This document shows positions 10,941 through 19,704 of a stretch of DNA of 64,000 bases, one piece after another (positions within the stretch are counted from its first letter, which is position 1; each line of letters starts with the position of its first letter). Source of the DNA: Pseudooceanicola nanhaiensis (lineage in GTDB: Bacteria; Pseudomonadota; Alphaproteobacteria; Rhodobacterales; Rhodobacteraceae). A model generated the notes under the pieces. It ran no database searches and was not told where the DNA came from. It was given only the letters and a program-made list of their open reading frames with translations. The DNA is taken from contig NZ_JAIUZP010000011.1 in assembly GCF_020171315.1 (NCBI RefSeq), positions 97,050-161,049 on the forward strand, given 5' to 3'. A program made the translations under genes and the position numbers.

Positions 10941-11253
10941 ACGCGACGGAGCCGAGCACCTCGAGGATCATGCCAATGCGGCGGTCCTTGGGGTCGATCG
11001 TCTCCAGTGCACGGGTGAGCCGGCCAAAGGCCTTGTCCACACCCGCCGGGTCGATCTGCACCGCCAGCTTGGGATTGCCCATCAGACCCTCGGCCGCGAC
11101 AAGTTCCGCCCCTGCCTTGCGGGCATAGCGCGGCAGGCGGCGCCCCGCCTTGCGCAGCGCGGGGGACAGCTCCTCCGCCTGCACCGACAATTGCGTGTGA
11201 AACAGCTTCAGCACACGCGCCTTGCGGGTGTGAAACGCATTGGTGTCAATCAC
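10879..11253 (-). CDS. Small conserved-looking protein with one C-terminal membrane anchor
   Basis: A 124-residue protein that I do not recognise. The N-terminal ~90 residues are amphipathic and basic (TRKARVLKLFHTQLSV, KAGRRLPRYARKAGAEL). One membrane helix lies near residues 96-118 (LGSVAFNLLLFLAICLVVA). It resembles a tail-anchored cytoplasmic protein. The start is GTG at 11253 with AGAAGGAG upstream; no ATG is suitably placed. It overlaps the DUF817 gene tail-to-tail by 62 bases. Confidence 0.6.
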   Translation of the reverse strand: MIDTNAFHTRKARVLKLFHTQLSVQAEELSPALRKAGRRLPRYARKAGAELVAAEGLMGNPKLAVQIDPAGVDKAFGRLTRALETIDPKDRRIGMILEVLGSVAFNLLLFLAICLVVARWRGWL

Positions 11254-11375
11254 TTGTCGCTCCTTCTGCGGGCTCAGGTTAGACCCGCCGCGCAGCCGCC
11301 ACAAGGCCCCCTGCCGACCCATGCAGGCGCATCGGCCCCTCTGGCGGCGGGCCGGGCGCTGCGCTATGCAGGGGC

Positions 11376-12134
11376 ATGCTGAACACGATCCTCCACGGTG
11401 AGCCCACCGAGAACCCCACCCTCGTCATCGTTCACGGCCTCTTCGGCTCTGGCCGGAACTGGGGCGTGATCGCCAAGCGCCTGTCGGAAGACCGGCAGGT
11501 GATCGCCGTGGACCAGCGCAACCACGGGTATTCGCCGTGGTTCGACGCCCATGACTACGAACACATGGCCGCCGACATCGCCGAGGTGATCGAACAGGGC
11601 CCGGGCCGCGCCGACGTGCTGGGCCATTCCATGGGCGGCAAGGCCGCCATGGTGCTGGCCCTGACGCGGCCCGAACTGGTGAACCGGCTGGTGATCGCGG
11701 ATGTGGCGCCCGTGGCCTACAGCCACGACCAGAACCAGAACATCGACGCCATGCGCTCGGTCGACCTGTCGAAGGTCGAGCGGCGCTCGGACGCGATGGC
11801 GCAACTGGCCGAGGTGCTGGACGACGCCACCCTGCCCTCGTTCTTCACGCAGTCGCTCGACGTGCCCGAGAAACGCTGGCGGTTGAACCTCGACGTGCTG
11901 GAACGCGAGATGCCCAAGATCATCGGCTTCCCCGAGGTGGGCAGCCCCTTCGGCGGGCCGACGCTCTTCCTGTCAGGGGCCAACAGCTCCTACGTGAAGC
12001 CCGAGTACCGGGACCGGATCAAGGCGCTCTTCCCCAAGGCGCGCTTCGCCAAGATCCCCGGCGCGGGCCATTGGCTCCACGCCGAGAAACCGCGCGAGTT
12101 CGAGCAGACCGTGGGCGCCTTCCTGCGGGCCTGA
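11376..12134 (+). CDS. Alpha/beta-hydrolase, YbfF-like esterase
   Basis: A 252-residue serine hydrolase. VIVHGLFGSGRNWG forms the oxyanion region, GHSMGGK carries the nucleophile S85, and GAGHWLHAEKP near the C terminus carries the catalytic H232. The whole pattern matches YbfF-type acyl-CoA or short-chain esterases. The physiological substrate is unknown. No neighbour is clearly linked. Confidence 0.82.
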   Translation: MLNTILHGEPTENPTLVIVHGLFGSGRNWGVIAKRLSEDRQVIAVDQRNHGYSPWFDAHDYEHMAADIAEVIEQGPGRADVLGHSMGGKAAMVLALTRPELVNRLVIADVAPVAYSHDQNQNIDAMRSVDLSKVERRSDAMAQLAEVLDDATLPSFFTQSLDVPEKRWRLNLDVLEREMPKIIGFPEVGSPFGGPTLFLSGANSSYVKPEYRDRIKALFPKARFAKIPGAGHWLHAEKPREFEQTVGAFLRA

Positions 12135-12137
12135 GCC

Positions 12138-12317
12138 CTACTCCACCATCTTCTTCGCGACGAACCACGACACCGGCAGTGCCAGCACGAAGCCGGTCGC
12201 GGCGGCGGCGAGGATCGGCACCAGCGTGTCATAGCCCGCCACGAGGACGGCAATCACCGCCGTCCCGGCCAGCGTGGTCGAGATGAGAGAGAAGAGGATC
12301 GAGGCAAGGCGCATCAT
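12138..12317 (-). CDS. 59-residue membrane protein (often mislabelled 'CTP synthetase')
   Basis: Reading from ATG 12317 gives MMRLASILFSLISTTLAG, then two hydrophobic segments (~residues 5-28 and 33-52) and a KKMVE end. Small proteins of this pattern (MxRLASILFS..GTTLAG) recur in Rhodobacteraceae, where automatic annotation calls them CTP synthetase. This one has no feature of that enzyme and is far too short. The second ATG at 12314 is equally possible; AGGAGACC lies upstream. The function is unknown. Confidence 0.65.
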   Translation of the reverse strand: MMRLASILFSLISTTLAGTAVIAVLVAGYDTLVPILAAAATGFVLALPVSWFVAKKMVE

Positions 12318-12423
12318 CGTCAGGGTCTCCTGTCACAGGGTCCCCAGACACATAGCGATTCCAGAATGCGACTTCCTTGATCTGTGTCAGCCCGGCGCCG
12401 CTGGGGACGCCGGGCTGCATGTT

Positions 12424-13899
12424 TCAGAGGTTGGTCACATGCACCGCAGGCCGGTCGCCCATGCACCACTTGCCCTCGATGGCGCGTTCGACCTGCGCCG
12501 CCAGTTGCAGCAGCAGCCCGTCGTTGCCCTGTGCCGCCTGCGCCTGAATGCCGAGCGGCAAGCCATTGGCGTGTTTCGCCAGCGGCATCGACAGGCCGGG
12601 CGTGCCGCAGAGGTTGTTCAGCGGCGTATAGGCGAAGAAACCCCAGAGGTTGCCGAACCAGTCCAGCGCCGAGGGGTTCTCGGTGATGGTCAGGTATTCG
12701 GTGGTGCCGATGGGGGGCGTCTCGCGGGCCGTGGTGGGCGTCAGGATGATGTCCCAGTCCTCGTAGAAGGCCCCGAAGGCGCGCGAGGTCTCGTTGAAGG
12801 CCAGCTCCATGTCGGCGCGTTCGGTGTAGCCTGCGTTGATGCCCTGCTCCCAGATGCGGATGTTCATCGGCTCGATCAGGTCGGCGGGCGGCGAGTCGAG
12901 GCCACGGGCCCGCAGCATCCGGTTCACCGTCTGGGCAAAGTTGGTGATGTAGCAGGTGGTCTGCGCGGCATAGGCCTTTTCGAAGTCGACCTTGGGCGTG
13001 ACCCATTCCACGTGGTGGCCCAGCGTGGCGAGGAAGGCCGCGACGCGCTCCAACTCCGCCGCGATATGGGGCGTGGCGCTGTAGGGCCCCCATTCGTGCG
13101 AGACGGCGATGCGCAGCGGCTTGGGGTCGCTCTCCACCAGTGTCAGGAAGGGCGTGTCGGGGTGCCAGTAGGGCATGAACTCGCCCGGCGCGCCGCCCCG
13201 GCAGGTATCGACGAAGGCCGCGGTGTCGCGGACCGAGCGGCTGATGCAGCCCTGGGTCGAAACGACGGAGGCGAAATCCGAGGAATAGGGCGAGATCGAG
13301 AAGGTCCCGCGCGAGGATTTCAGCCCGATCGCGCCGCAGGTGCCCGCCGGGATGCGGATCGAGCCGCCCCCGTCCGTGCCGTGCGCAATCGGCAGCACGC
13401 CCGCGCCCACCATGACGGCAGAACCGGCGGAGGAACCGCAGCTGGTGAAATCCGTGTCCCACGGGTTGCGGGTGACATACATCGCCGGGTTCTCGGCCGA
13501 AGAGCAGCATCCGAATTCCGGCGTCGTGGTGCGCCCGATGATGTTGAGCCCCGCGGCCTTCATCTTGGTGACGAGGAAACTGTCGCTGGCCGGCCGGTTG
13601 CCCTGCATGAAGAAGGAGCCCTGTTCCTGAAGCCGTCCGCCCAGCGTGGGGCCAAGATCCTTCAGCAGGAAGGGCAGCCCGGCAAAGACGCCCTCCGGGT
13701 CCGCGCCGTTGACGGTGGCATCGGCCACCGCGTCGTCGAAGACCTCGACCACGCCGCAGATCGCTTCGTTGACGCCGCTGATTCCCGCCGCGACCTGCGC
13801 CGCCAGCTCCTCCGCCGAGACCTCGCCGGCCTTCACCTTCTGGGCTAGACCGATGCCATCGTGGCTGAACCACTCTTCCCAGCTCATCGTCAGCGTCAT
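12424..13899 (-). CDS. Amidase (amidase-signature family)
   Basis: Hydrolyses an amide bond through a Ser-cisSer-Lys triad. The triad is visible as K80 (LPFLLKDLG), S156 (CGSSAGSA) and S180 (GTDGGGSIRIPAG). The usual GGSSGGS loop reads CGSSAGS here. Length 491 is normal. The gene is divergent from the catabolic block and shares with it the intergenic region holding two TTGTCGACAA-like sites, which suggests common control. The substrate is not predictable; amides or N-acylated amino compounds of the same pathway are plausible. Confidence 0.85.
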   Translation of the reverse strand: MTLTMSWEEWFSHDGIGLAQKVKAGEVSAEELAAQVAAGISGVNEAICGVVEVFDDAVADATVNGADPEGVFAGLPFLLKDLGPTLGGRLQEQGSFFMQGNRPASDSFLVTKMKAAGLNIIGRTTTPEFGCCSSAENPAMYVTRNPWDTDFTSCGSSAGSAVMVGAGVLPIAHGTDGGGSIRIPAGTCGAIGLKSSRGTFSISPYSSDFASVVSTQGCISRSVRDTAAFVDTCRGGAPGEFMPYWHPDTPFLTLVESDPKPLRIAVSHEWGPYSATPHIAAELERVAAFLATLGHHVEWVTPKVDFEKAYAAQTTCYITNFAQTVNRMLRARGLDSPPADLIEPMNIRIWEQGINAGYTERADMELAFNETSRAFGAFYEDWDIILTPTTARETPPIGTTEYLTITENPSALDWFGNLWGFFAYTPLNNLCGTPGLSMPLAKHANGLPLGIQAQAAQGNDGLLLQLAAQVERAIEGKWCMGDRPAVHVTNL

Positions 13900-13988
13900 G
13901 AATTATCCTTTATGATACAGAGGCTTATCTCGTGAAATCAGGCGCTTGCCGCGGCCTGCGAGGGCGGTGTCCCGTGAACGCTAGGCCG

Positions 13989-14000
13989 ATTGTCGACAAT
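13989..14000. promoter_or_regulatory. Putative GntR/FCD operator 1
   Basis: Perfect 12-bp palindrome ATTGTCGACAAT between the divergent amidase and M20 genes. It is AT-richer than its surroundings and resembles sites bound by FCD-type GntR regulators. A related site lies at 14120. The 13900-14257 gap has no other recognisable feature. Confidence 0.6.
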
Positions 14001-14119
14001 GGTCAATTCGCTCTTCACCGGGATTTTCGCAGCCCCGCAGGCTCTGCCTAATCGCAGGGCAATCGCTTCGCCAGCCGGGACTCGACGATGTGGCGCGGCG
14101 CGAATGCGCAGATTGAGGA

Positions 14120-14136
14120 TTGACGACAATTGTCAA
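14120..14136. promoter_or_regulatory. Putative GntR/FCD operator 2
   Basis: TTGACGACAATTGTCAA, containing the perfect palindrome GACAATTGTC (14125-14134). The core TTGACGACAAT is shared exactly with the site at 19655 before the ABC transporter. Confidence 0.6.
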
Positions 14137-14257
14137 AGTGCCGTCTTTTTGACGGAGATGCGGGCCAGCCCGACGCTTGTCCGATGGCCGCATCGCCCGA
14201 ATGCCCGGTCCCGGCGATCCTGCCCCGGACCGCACCATCCGCACACGGAGACGCCCG

Positions 14258-15394
14258 ATGACCCTTCCCGATCTTCCCTTCGATGCGCAGCAGATCGTCG
14301 CCGGGCTGAAGCCCTGGATCGAATGCGAGAGCCCCACCTACGATCCCGCGGCGCTGGCCCGGATGATGGACCTCGTGGCCTTCGAATGCGCCGCCATCGG
14401 CGCCTCGGTCGAGATCATCCCGGGCCGCATGGGCTGTGGCCCCTCGGTGCGCGCGAAGATGCCCCACAAGGATCTGGGCAAGCCCGGCATCCTCGTCTCC
14501 GGCCACATGGACACGGTGCACCCCATCGGCACGCTGGCCAAGAACCCGTTCCGGGTGGAGGGCGACAAGGCCTATGGCCCCGGCATTCAGGACATGAAAT
14601 CCGGCAATTACATCGCGCTGGAGGCGATGCGCCAGATCGCCCGCGCCGGGCTGGAAACGCCCCTGCCCGTCACTTTCCTCTTCACCCCCGACGAAGAGAT
14701 CGGCTCGCCCGCCACGCGGGAACTGATCGAGGGCGAGGCGCTGAAGAACAAGTATTTCCTCTGCCCCGAGCCCGCGCATCTGAACAACGCCGTCACCACC
14801 GGCCGCTATGCGATCGCCCGGTTCGAGATCACCTGCTCCGGCAAGCCCAGCCATGCGGGCGCCAACGTGAAGGGCGGCATCTCGGCGGTGCGCGAACTGG
14901 CGCACCGGATCATCGAGATCGAGGCCATGACCACCGAGGATTGCACCTTCTCCTGCAATGACGTGACCTCGGGCCAATGGGTGAACTGCGTGCCCAGCTT
15001 TGCCCGGGCGCAGGTGCTGTCCATGGCGAAGAAGCAGGAAGACCTCGATGCGGGCGAGGCCGCGATGCTGGCGCTTGCGGGCACCCGCAACGGGGTGGAG
15101 TTCACCGTGAAGACCACCGTCGTGCGCCCCGTGTGGGAGAACGAGCAGCCCGAGACAATGGCGCTCTACGAGATCGCCAAGGGGCTGGCCGCCGAGATCG
15201 GGATGGAGCTGCCCTATGTCTCCTCCGGCGGCGGGTCGGATGCGAACTTCTCGGGCGCGCTGCGCATTCCCTCGCTCTGCTCCCTCGGCGTCTCCGGCGC
15301 GGGCCTGCACACGCTGGAGGAGCATATCGACATCGCCAGCATCGTGCCCCGCACCCGCCTGCTGGCCGGGCTCTTCATGACGCTCGAAGGCTGA
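14258..15394 (+). CDS. M20-family zinc peptidase (carboxypeptidase G2-like)
   Basis: A 378-residue di-zinc hydrolase that cleaves a peptide or N-acyl bond. Ligands and catalytic residues are visible: GHMDTVHP (H83, D85), D112 (GPGIQDMKSG), E146/E147 (FTPDEEIGS), and a later HTLEEH. A dimerisation domain sits in the middle (KPSHAGANVKGG). The start at 14258 follows CACGGAG; an upstream in-frame ATG at 14177 would run through the operator region and adds a non-homologous stretch. It is the first gene of the block and is followed 81 bases later by the kinase gene. Confidence 0.87.
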   Translation: MTLPDLPFDAQQIVAGLKPWIECESPTYDPAALARMMDLVAFECAAIGASVEIIPGRMGCGPSVRAKMPHKDLGKPGILVSGHMDTVHPIGTLAKNPFRVEGDKAYGPGIQDMKSGNYIALEAMRQIARAGLETPLPVTFLFTPDEEIGSPATRELIEGEALKNKYFLCPEPAHLNNAVTTGRYAIARFEITCSGKPSHAGANVKGGISAVRELAHRIIEIEAMTTEDCTFSCNDVTSGQWVNCVPSFARAQVLSMAKKQEDLDAGEAAMLALAGTRNGVEFTVKTTVVRPVWENEQPETMALYEIAKGLAAEIGMELPYVSSGGGSDANFSGALRIPSLCSLGVSGAGLHTLEEHIDIASIVPRTRLLAGLFMTLEG

Positions 15395-15475
15395 GCCCCC
15401 CTGAGCCCACCCCTGAGCCCACGCGCAGACCGGCGGCCCGGACCGGGCCGCCCGACAAGACCTCCCGGAGGCCGA

Positions 15476-16537
15476 ATGACACCGACCCAGATGCAGGGTG
15501 CCGAGATCGACATTGGCGCACTGTCCACCCCCTTCACGCCGATGACCGCCGAGGAGGCCGCCGAGGTCGCCCGCGACCTCTATGGGCTGGAGGGCGATCT
15601 GAAACGCTTTGCGACCGAGAAGGACGATACCTTCCGGCTGCGCACGCCTTCGGGCGCCTATGTCCTGAAAATCGCCAACCCGGGCGAGAGCGCCGAGGAA
15701 CTGGACCTCCAGATCAAGGTGCTGCGCCATATCGAGCGGACCGACCCCGGCCTGCCGGTGCCGCGCATCTTCGCGGACCGCGACGGGAACGATCAGCCGA
15801 TCATCCTCGACCGGACGGGTGCTGCGCGACGGGTGCGGCTGATGAGCTTCCTCGACGGGACGCTCCTCGACACGACGGAGCCGCTGGCGGCGGAACTGCC
15901 GGTGATCGGGCGCATGTGCGCGCGGCTGCGGCTGGCGATGGCCGGGTTTTCGCATCCCGGTGCGCAACGGGTCGTGGCATGGGACGTGCGGCAGCTGCCC
16001 GGCCTCGGCACGCTGCTGGCGGATGTGAAGGACCCGGGCCAGAAGGCCATGCTGGAGGCCGGATACGCCCGCTACATGGACCTCTTTCCGCGGATCGACG
16101 CCCTGCCCCGGCAGGTGGTGCACAACGATTTCAGCCGCTCCAACCTGCTGGTCGACCGCTCCGGCCCCGCGAACCTCGTGGGGATCATCGACTTCGGCGA
16201 CACGGTGGAGACGGCGATTGCCATCGACATCTCCACCGCGCTGCTGAACCAACTGCCCCGCGACGCCGCCGAGAACCCAGTGGAGGATCTGCTGGCCGCG
16301 CCCAAGGCGGTGCTGCAGGGGTATCTGGAGGTCGCCCCCCTGACCGATGAGGAACGCGCCCTGCTGCCCCACCTCGTCATGGGCCGGGTCATTGCCCGCG
16401 CGCTGATCACCCTGTGGCGCGCGCGCGAATTCCCCGACAACGAAACCTACATCCTACGCAACACGGAACAGGGCTGGGCCCAGCTCAACTGGTTCCTCGC
16501 CCGCGATCCCGACGACATCTCTGCGCTGCTGGCCTGA
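15476..16537 (+). CDS. APH-fold kinase of the hydroxylysine/amino-alcohol kinase type
   Basis: A 353-residue aminoglycoside-phosphotransferase-fold kinase. K65 (YVLKIANPGES) is the ATP lysine, HNDFSRSNLL holds the catalytic D218, and IDFGD (238-242) is the metal-binding motif. The N-terminal pattern 'YGLxG...EKDDTFRL...VLKIAN' is that of hydroxylysine-kinase-like proteins (HYKK/AGPHD1 group), not antibiotic-resistance enzymes. It lies immediately upstream of an AGXT2L-like enzyme, the partner known for hydroxylysine and ethanolamine breakdown. I therefore infer phosphorylation of an amino alcohol. GGAGG precedes the ATG. Confidence 0.75.
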   Translation: MTPTQMQGAEIDIGALSTPFTPMTAEEAAEVARDLYGLEGDLKRFATEKDDTFRLRTPSGAYVLKIANPGESAEELDLQIKVLRHIERTDPGLPVPRIFADRDGNDQPIILDRTGAARRVRLMSFLDGTLLDTTEPLAAELPVIGRMCARLRLAMAGFSHPGAQRVVAWDVRQLPGLGTLLADVKDPGQKAMLEAGYARYMDLFPRIDALPRQVVHNDFSRSNLLVDRSGPANLVGIIDFGDTVETAIAIDISTALLNQLPRDAAENPVEDLLAAPKAVLQGYLEVAPLTDEERALLPHLVMGRVIARALITLWRAREFPDNETYILRNTEQGWAQLNWFLARDPDDISALLA

Positions 16538-16562
16538 GCAGCCCATCCGAAAGGCCCCCCCG

Positions 16563-17915
16563 ATGACCTCTTCGATCTCCACCCGCGGCAAGATGGTGAA
16601 CGCCTTCGACCCGAACAGCCTCTACCATCTCGACCCGCTGCGCCGGGCTGCCATTGAACGGCGCACCCGCCTGCTGGGCCCCGCCTACCGCCTGTTCTAT
16701 CAGGACCCGGTGGAGGTGCGCGAAGGCCGCGGCACAAGGCTCTTCGACAGCGAGGGGCGCGAATACCTCGACGCCTACAACAACGTGGTCTCCGTCGGGC
16801 ATTGCCACCCCAAGGTGGTGGAGGCCGTGCACAAGCAGATGTCCACCCTCTGCACCCACACGCGCTATATCCAGGAAGGCATCCTCGATTACGCCGAGGC
16901 AATGCTGCCGACCTTCGGCGGGCGGATCGCGGCGGGCGGGCACATGATGTTCACCTGCACCGGCTCCGAGGCCAATGACCTCGCCATGCGGATCGCCAAG
17001 CATTACACCGGCCATCAGGGGATCATCATCACCCGCGAGGCCTACCACGGGAATTCCGACCTGACGGCGGGCTTCTCTGCCTCGCTCGGCACCTCCTCGC
17101 CGCTGGGGGCGTGGGTGCGCACCGTCTCCGCGCCCGACAGCTACCGCGAGGACCCGGCGACGCTGGGCCAGCGGATGGCCGAAGAGGTCGCGGAACAGGC
17201 ATGGCACCTCAAGCGCAACGGCAACGGTCTGGCCGCCTTCATCGCCGACAGCCTGTTCTCCTCCGACGGGATCTATGCCACGCCCGAGGTGCTCAAACCC
17301 GTGGCCGATGCCGTCCATGCCGCAGGCGGGCTCTTCGTCGCGGACGAGGTGCAATCGGGCTTTGGCCGGTCGGGCGATGCGATGTGGGGCTTCCAGCGCC
17401 ACGGGATCGACCCGGACATCGTCTCGATGGGCAAGCCCATGGGCAACGGCTACCCGGTGGCCGGCATCGCGCTGGTGCCCGAGATCGTCGAGAAATTCGG
17501 CAAGGACACGCGCTATTTCAACACCTTCGGTGGCAATGGCGTGGCCATGGCCGCCGCGCAGGCGGTCTTTGACGTGATCCGCGAGGAGAACCTTCAGGAA
17601 AACGCCCGCCTGCGCGGGCAGGAGATCCAGGACGGCTTCAACCGGCTGGCCGAACGCTTCGAGGGCATCGGCGACGTGCGCGGCGCCGGGCTCTACATCG
17701 GGGTCGAGCTGGTCACGGACCGGGACAACAAGATCCCCGATGCCGATGCCGCCACGCGGATCGTGAACGGCCTGCGCGAAAAACGCGTGCTGATCTCGGC
17801 CACCGGGCCCGATGCCAACGTGTTGAAGATCCGCCCGCCCGTGGTCTTCACGGAAGCCGATGTAGCGTGGCTGCTCGCCGCCTCGGAAGAGGTGCTGTCG
17901 CACGTCTACGGCTGA
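16563..17915 (+). CDS. Class III PLP enzyme, probable amino-alcohol phosphate phospho-lyase (AGXT2L-like)
   Basis: A 450-residue fold-type I PLP enzyme. The PLP lysine is K291 (SMGKPMGNGYPVA) and D261 is in FVADEVQSGFGRSG. Several stretches are close to the AGXT2L1/AGXT2L2 group: NNVVSVGHCHPKVVEA, FNTFGGN, IGDVRGAGLYIGVELV, KRVLISATGPDANVLKIRPP. Those enzymes do not transaminate; they eliminate ammonia and phosphate from phosphoethanolamine or 5-phosphohydroxylysine to give an aldehyde. With the kinase 25 bases upstream, the same two-step chemistry is inferred. An ordinary omega-aminotransferase is the alternative. Confidence 0.78.
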   Translation: MTSSISTRGKMVNAFDPNSLYHLDPLRRAAIERRTRLLGPAYRLFYQDPVEVREGRGTRLFDSEGREYLDAYNNVVSVGHCHPKVVEAVHKQMSTLCTHTRYIQEGILDYAEAMLPTFGGRIAAGGHMMFTCTGSEANDLAMRIAKHYTGHQGIIITREAYHGNSDLTAGFSASLGTSSPLGAWVRTVSAPDSYREDPATLGQRMAEEVAEQAWHLKRNGNGLAAFIADSLFSSDGIYATPEVLKPVADAVHAAGGLFVADEVQSGFGRSGDAMWGFQRHGIDPDIVSMGKPMGNGYPVAGIALVPEIVEKFGKDTRYFNTFGGNGVAMAAAQAVFDVIREENLQENARLRGQEIQDGFNRLAERFEGIGDVRGAGLYIGVELVTDRDNKIPDADAATRIVNGLREKRVLISATGPDANVLKIRPPVVFTEADVAWLLAASEEVLSHVYG

Positions 17916-18020
17916 GACGCCCCTGTCGGTGCCCGTCAAAGTGGCGGGCCCCCAAGGGCCGTCGCGTAAAACGGCAGTGGCCCGGCGCGGGCCATTGACG
18001 CCGGGGCAGACCCGGCTTGG

Positions 18021-18032
18021 ATTGTCGACACA
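18021..18032. promoter_or_regulatory. Putative GntR/FCD operator 3 (half-degenerate)
   Basis: ATTGTCGACACA in the 190-base gap between the phospho-lyase and second M20 genes. It shares ATTGTCGACA with the perfect site at 13989. It may mark an internal promoter. Confidence 0.4.
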
Positions 18033-18105
18033 TCGGAACACGCCGGAACAGACCGGCCCGGCCCTCTCCACCCCTCACCTGCAACATCAGACTGGAAGAC
18101 CCGCG

Positions 18106-19389
18106 ATGCCCCTCAGCGCAGACCTCAAAGAGAAGATCCTGAAATCGGTGGACGACGGCTTCGATGAGCAGACCGCCTACCTCAAGACGCTGGTCTCCTT
18201 CGCCTCGCAGCGTGGTGAGGAAGTGCCGATGCAGGAGTTCATCTACACGGATTTCGCCGAACGCGGCCTGACGATGGACCGCTTCGCCATGGACGAGGCG
18301 GCGCTGACCGCTCACGAGGGCGGCGCCCCCTTCTCCGCCACCCATTCCAAGGCCCCGATCGTGGTGGGGACCCATCATCCCAAGGAGGCCAAGGGCCGGT
18401 CGCTGATCCTGCAGCATCACCTCGACGTGGTGCCGATCGGCCCGCGCGAGATGTGGGAACATGACCCCTACGCCGCCGAGATCGTCGACGGCTGGATGTA
18501 CGGCCGCGGCGCGGGCGACATGAAGGCCGGCGCCTCGGCCAACGTCTATGCGCTGGAGGCGCTCAAGCGGATCGGCCTGCAACCGGCGGCCACCGTCCAC
18601 CTGCAATCGGTGGTCGAGGAGGAATCGACCGGCAACGGCGCGATGCAATGCTTCCTGCGCGGCTATACCGCCGAGGCGGCGATGATCCCCGAGCCCTCGA
18701 ACATGACGCTGGCACGCGGCGCGCTCGGGGTTCTGTGGTTCGAGGTGCTGGTGCGCGGTTTCCCGACCCACGTCAGCGTCATGGGCACCGGCAACAACGC
18801 CATCGACAGCGCCTATCGCCTGATGGGCGCCCTGCGCGAGGTCGAGGAGAAGTGGAACGCCGAGAAGGATCAGCACCCCTACTGCGCCCATATGGAGCAC
18901 CCGATCAACCTGAACATCGGCAAGATCGAGGGCGGCGACTGGGGCTCCTCCGTGCCGGCGTGGTGCAAGTTCCAGGTGCGTGTGTCGATCTACCCGGGCC
19001 AGAAGGCACAGGACAAGCTGAAGGAGATCGTGGATCACGCCCTCGCCTTCGCCAAGCAGGACCCGTTCCTCGCGCAGAACCTGCCGACCTTCACCCAGAA
19101 CGGCTTCAACTCCGAGGGGTTCATCCTCGAACCCGGCTCCGAGGCAGAGGAAACGCTGGGCCGCGCCCACGAGGCGACCTTCGGCACGCCGCTCGAAAGC
19201 TTCACCACCCCGGCCTATATCGATGCCCGGGTCTATGCGCTCTACAACAAGATCCCCGTGCTGAATTACGGGCCCGAGGGCAGGCTGTCCCACGGGTTCG
19301 ATGAATGCGTGAACCTCGAATCCCTGCGCCGGACGACCCAGTCCATGGCGCTCTTCATCGCCGAGTGGTGCGGCACCGAAGACATCTGA
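18106..19389 (+). CDS. M20-family peptidase/deacylase (ArgE/DapE-like)
   Basis: A 427-residue zinc-dependent amidohydrolase, larger than the first M20 protein. Visible metal and catalytic residues are H105 and D107 (LQHHLDVVP), D138 (GRGAGDMKAG) and E171/E172 (VVEEESTGNG). The start at 18106 (MPLSAD) is chosen because homology begins there; the frame is open upstream to 17929 but that part is Pro/Arg/Thr-rich. An N-acyl amino acid or dipeptide substrate is likely. It is followed by a terminator and then by the ABC transporter with its own upstream operator. Confidence 0.85.
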   Translation: MPLSADLKEKILKSVDDGFDEQTAYLKTLVSFASQRGEEVPMQEFIYTDFAERGLTMDRFAMDEAALTAHEGGAPFSATHSKAPIVVGTHHPKEAKGRSLILQHHLDVVPIGPREMWEHDPYAAEIVDGWMYGRGAGDMKAGASANVYALEALKRIGLQPAATVHLQSVVEEESTGNGAMQCFLRGYTAEAAMIPEPSNMTLARGALGVLWFEVLVRGFPTHVSVMGTGNNAIDSAYRLMGALREVEEKWNAEKDQHPYCAHMEHPINLNIGKIEGGDWGSSVPAWCKFQVRVSIYPGQKAQDKLKEIVDHALAFAKQDPFLAQNLPTFTQNGFNSEGFILEPGSEAEETLGRAHEATFGTPLESFTTPAYIDARVYALYNKIPVLNYGPEGRLSHGFDECVNLESLRRTTQSMALFIAEWCGTEDI

Positions 19390-19416
19390 CCTGCACTCAG
19401 GTCATGGCGCTGCGCC

Positions 19417-19439
19417 CCCGGCCACCCCGTGTGGCCGGG
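19417..19439 (+). terminator. Terminator after second M20 gene
   Basis: CCCGGCCAC/GTGGCCGGG stem of 9 bp with loop CCCGT, followed by CCTTTGCGTTT. It separates the peptidase/kinase unit from the transporter unit. The remaining bases up to 19704 are AT-rich and promoter-like, with an operator at 19655. Confidence 0.65.
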
Positions 19440-19654
19440 CCTTTGCGTTTGGGCCTGCGGTGAAGGCGCGCAACTTACGCCGCACCGCAGAATGCACGGA
19501 AATTGGGCAAATCGGCAACATATTAACGCTTTGATTTTGCTTATATTTATTCATTTCTGCATTTGCACGACAGTCATATGACAGGAATCTCCGACTGTCC
19601 TCGGGTTCATCGTTGCCTCGCAAAAAACTTCGGTCCTATCCTCTGGAATGATGA

Positions 19655-19672
19655 TTGACGACAATCGTCGAA
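19655..19672. promoter_or_regulatory. Putative GntR/FCD operator 4 before the ABC transporter
   Basis: TTGACGACAATCGTCGAA with the dyad GACGA-CAA-TCGTC, 33 bases before the start codon of the binding-protein gene. Its first 11 bases are identical to the site at 14120. Confidence 0.6.
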
Positions 19673-19704
19673 TAATAATCTCAAAGTCTGTCAGGGAGAC
19701 TGAA

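Noticed and set aside
12138..12317. CTP synthetase annotation for the 59-residue protein
   Set aside because: The protein has two membrane helices and no CTP synthetase domain; the label is a known propagated error.
14048..16372. 774-codon minus-strand ORF over the M20 and kinase genes
   Set aside because: Shadow frame; both plus-strand genes have complete catalytic motifs.
15476..16537. Aminoglycoside-resistance kinase
   Set aside because: The APH fold is shared, but the N-terminal pattern and neighbour enzyme fit an amino-alcohol kinase; no resistance context.
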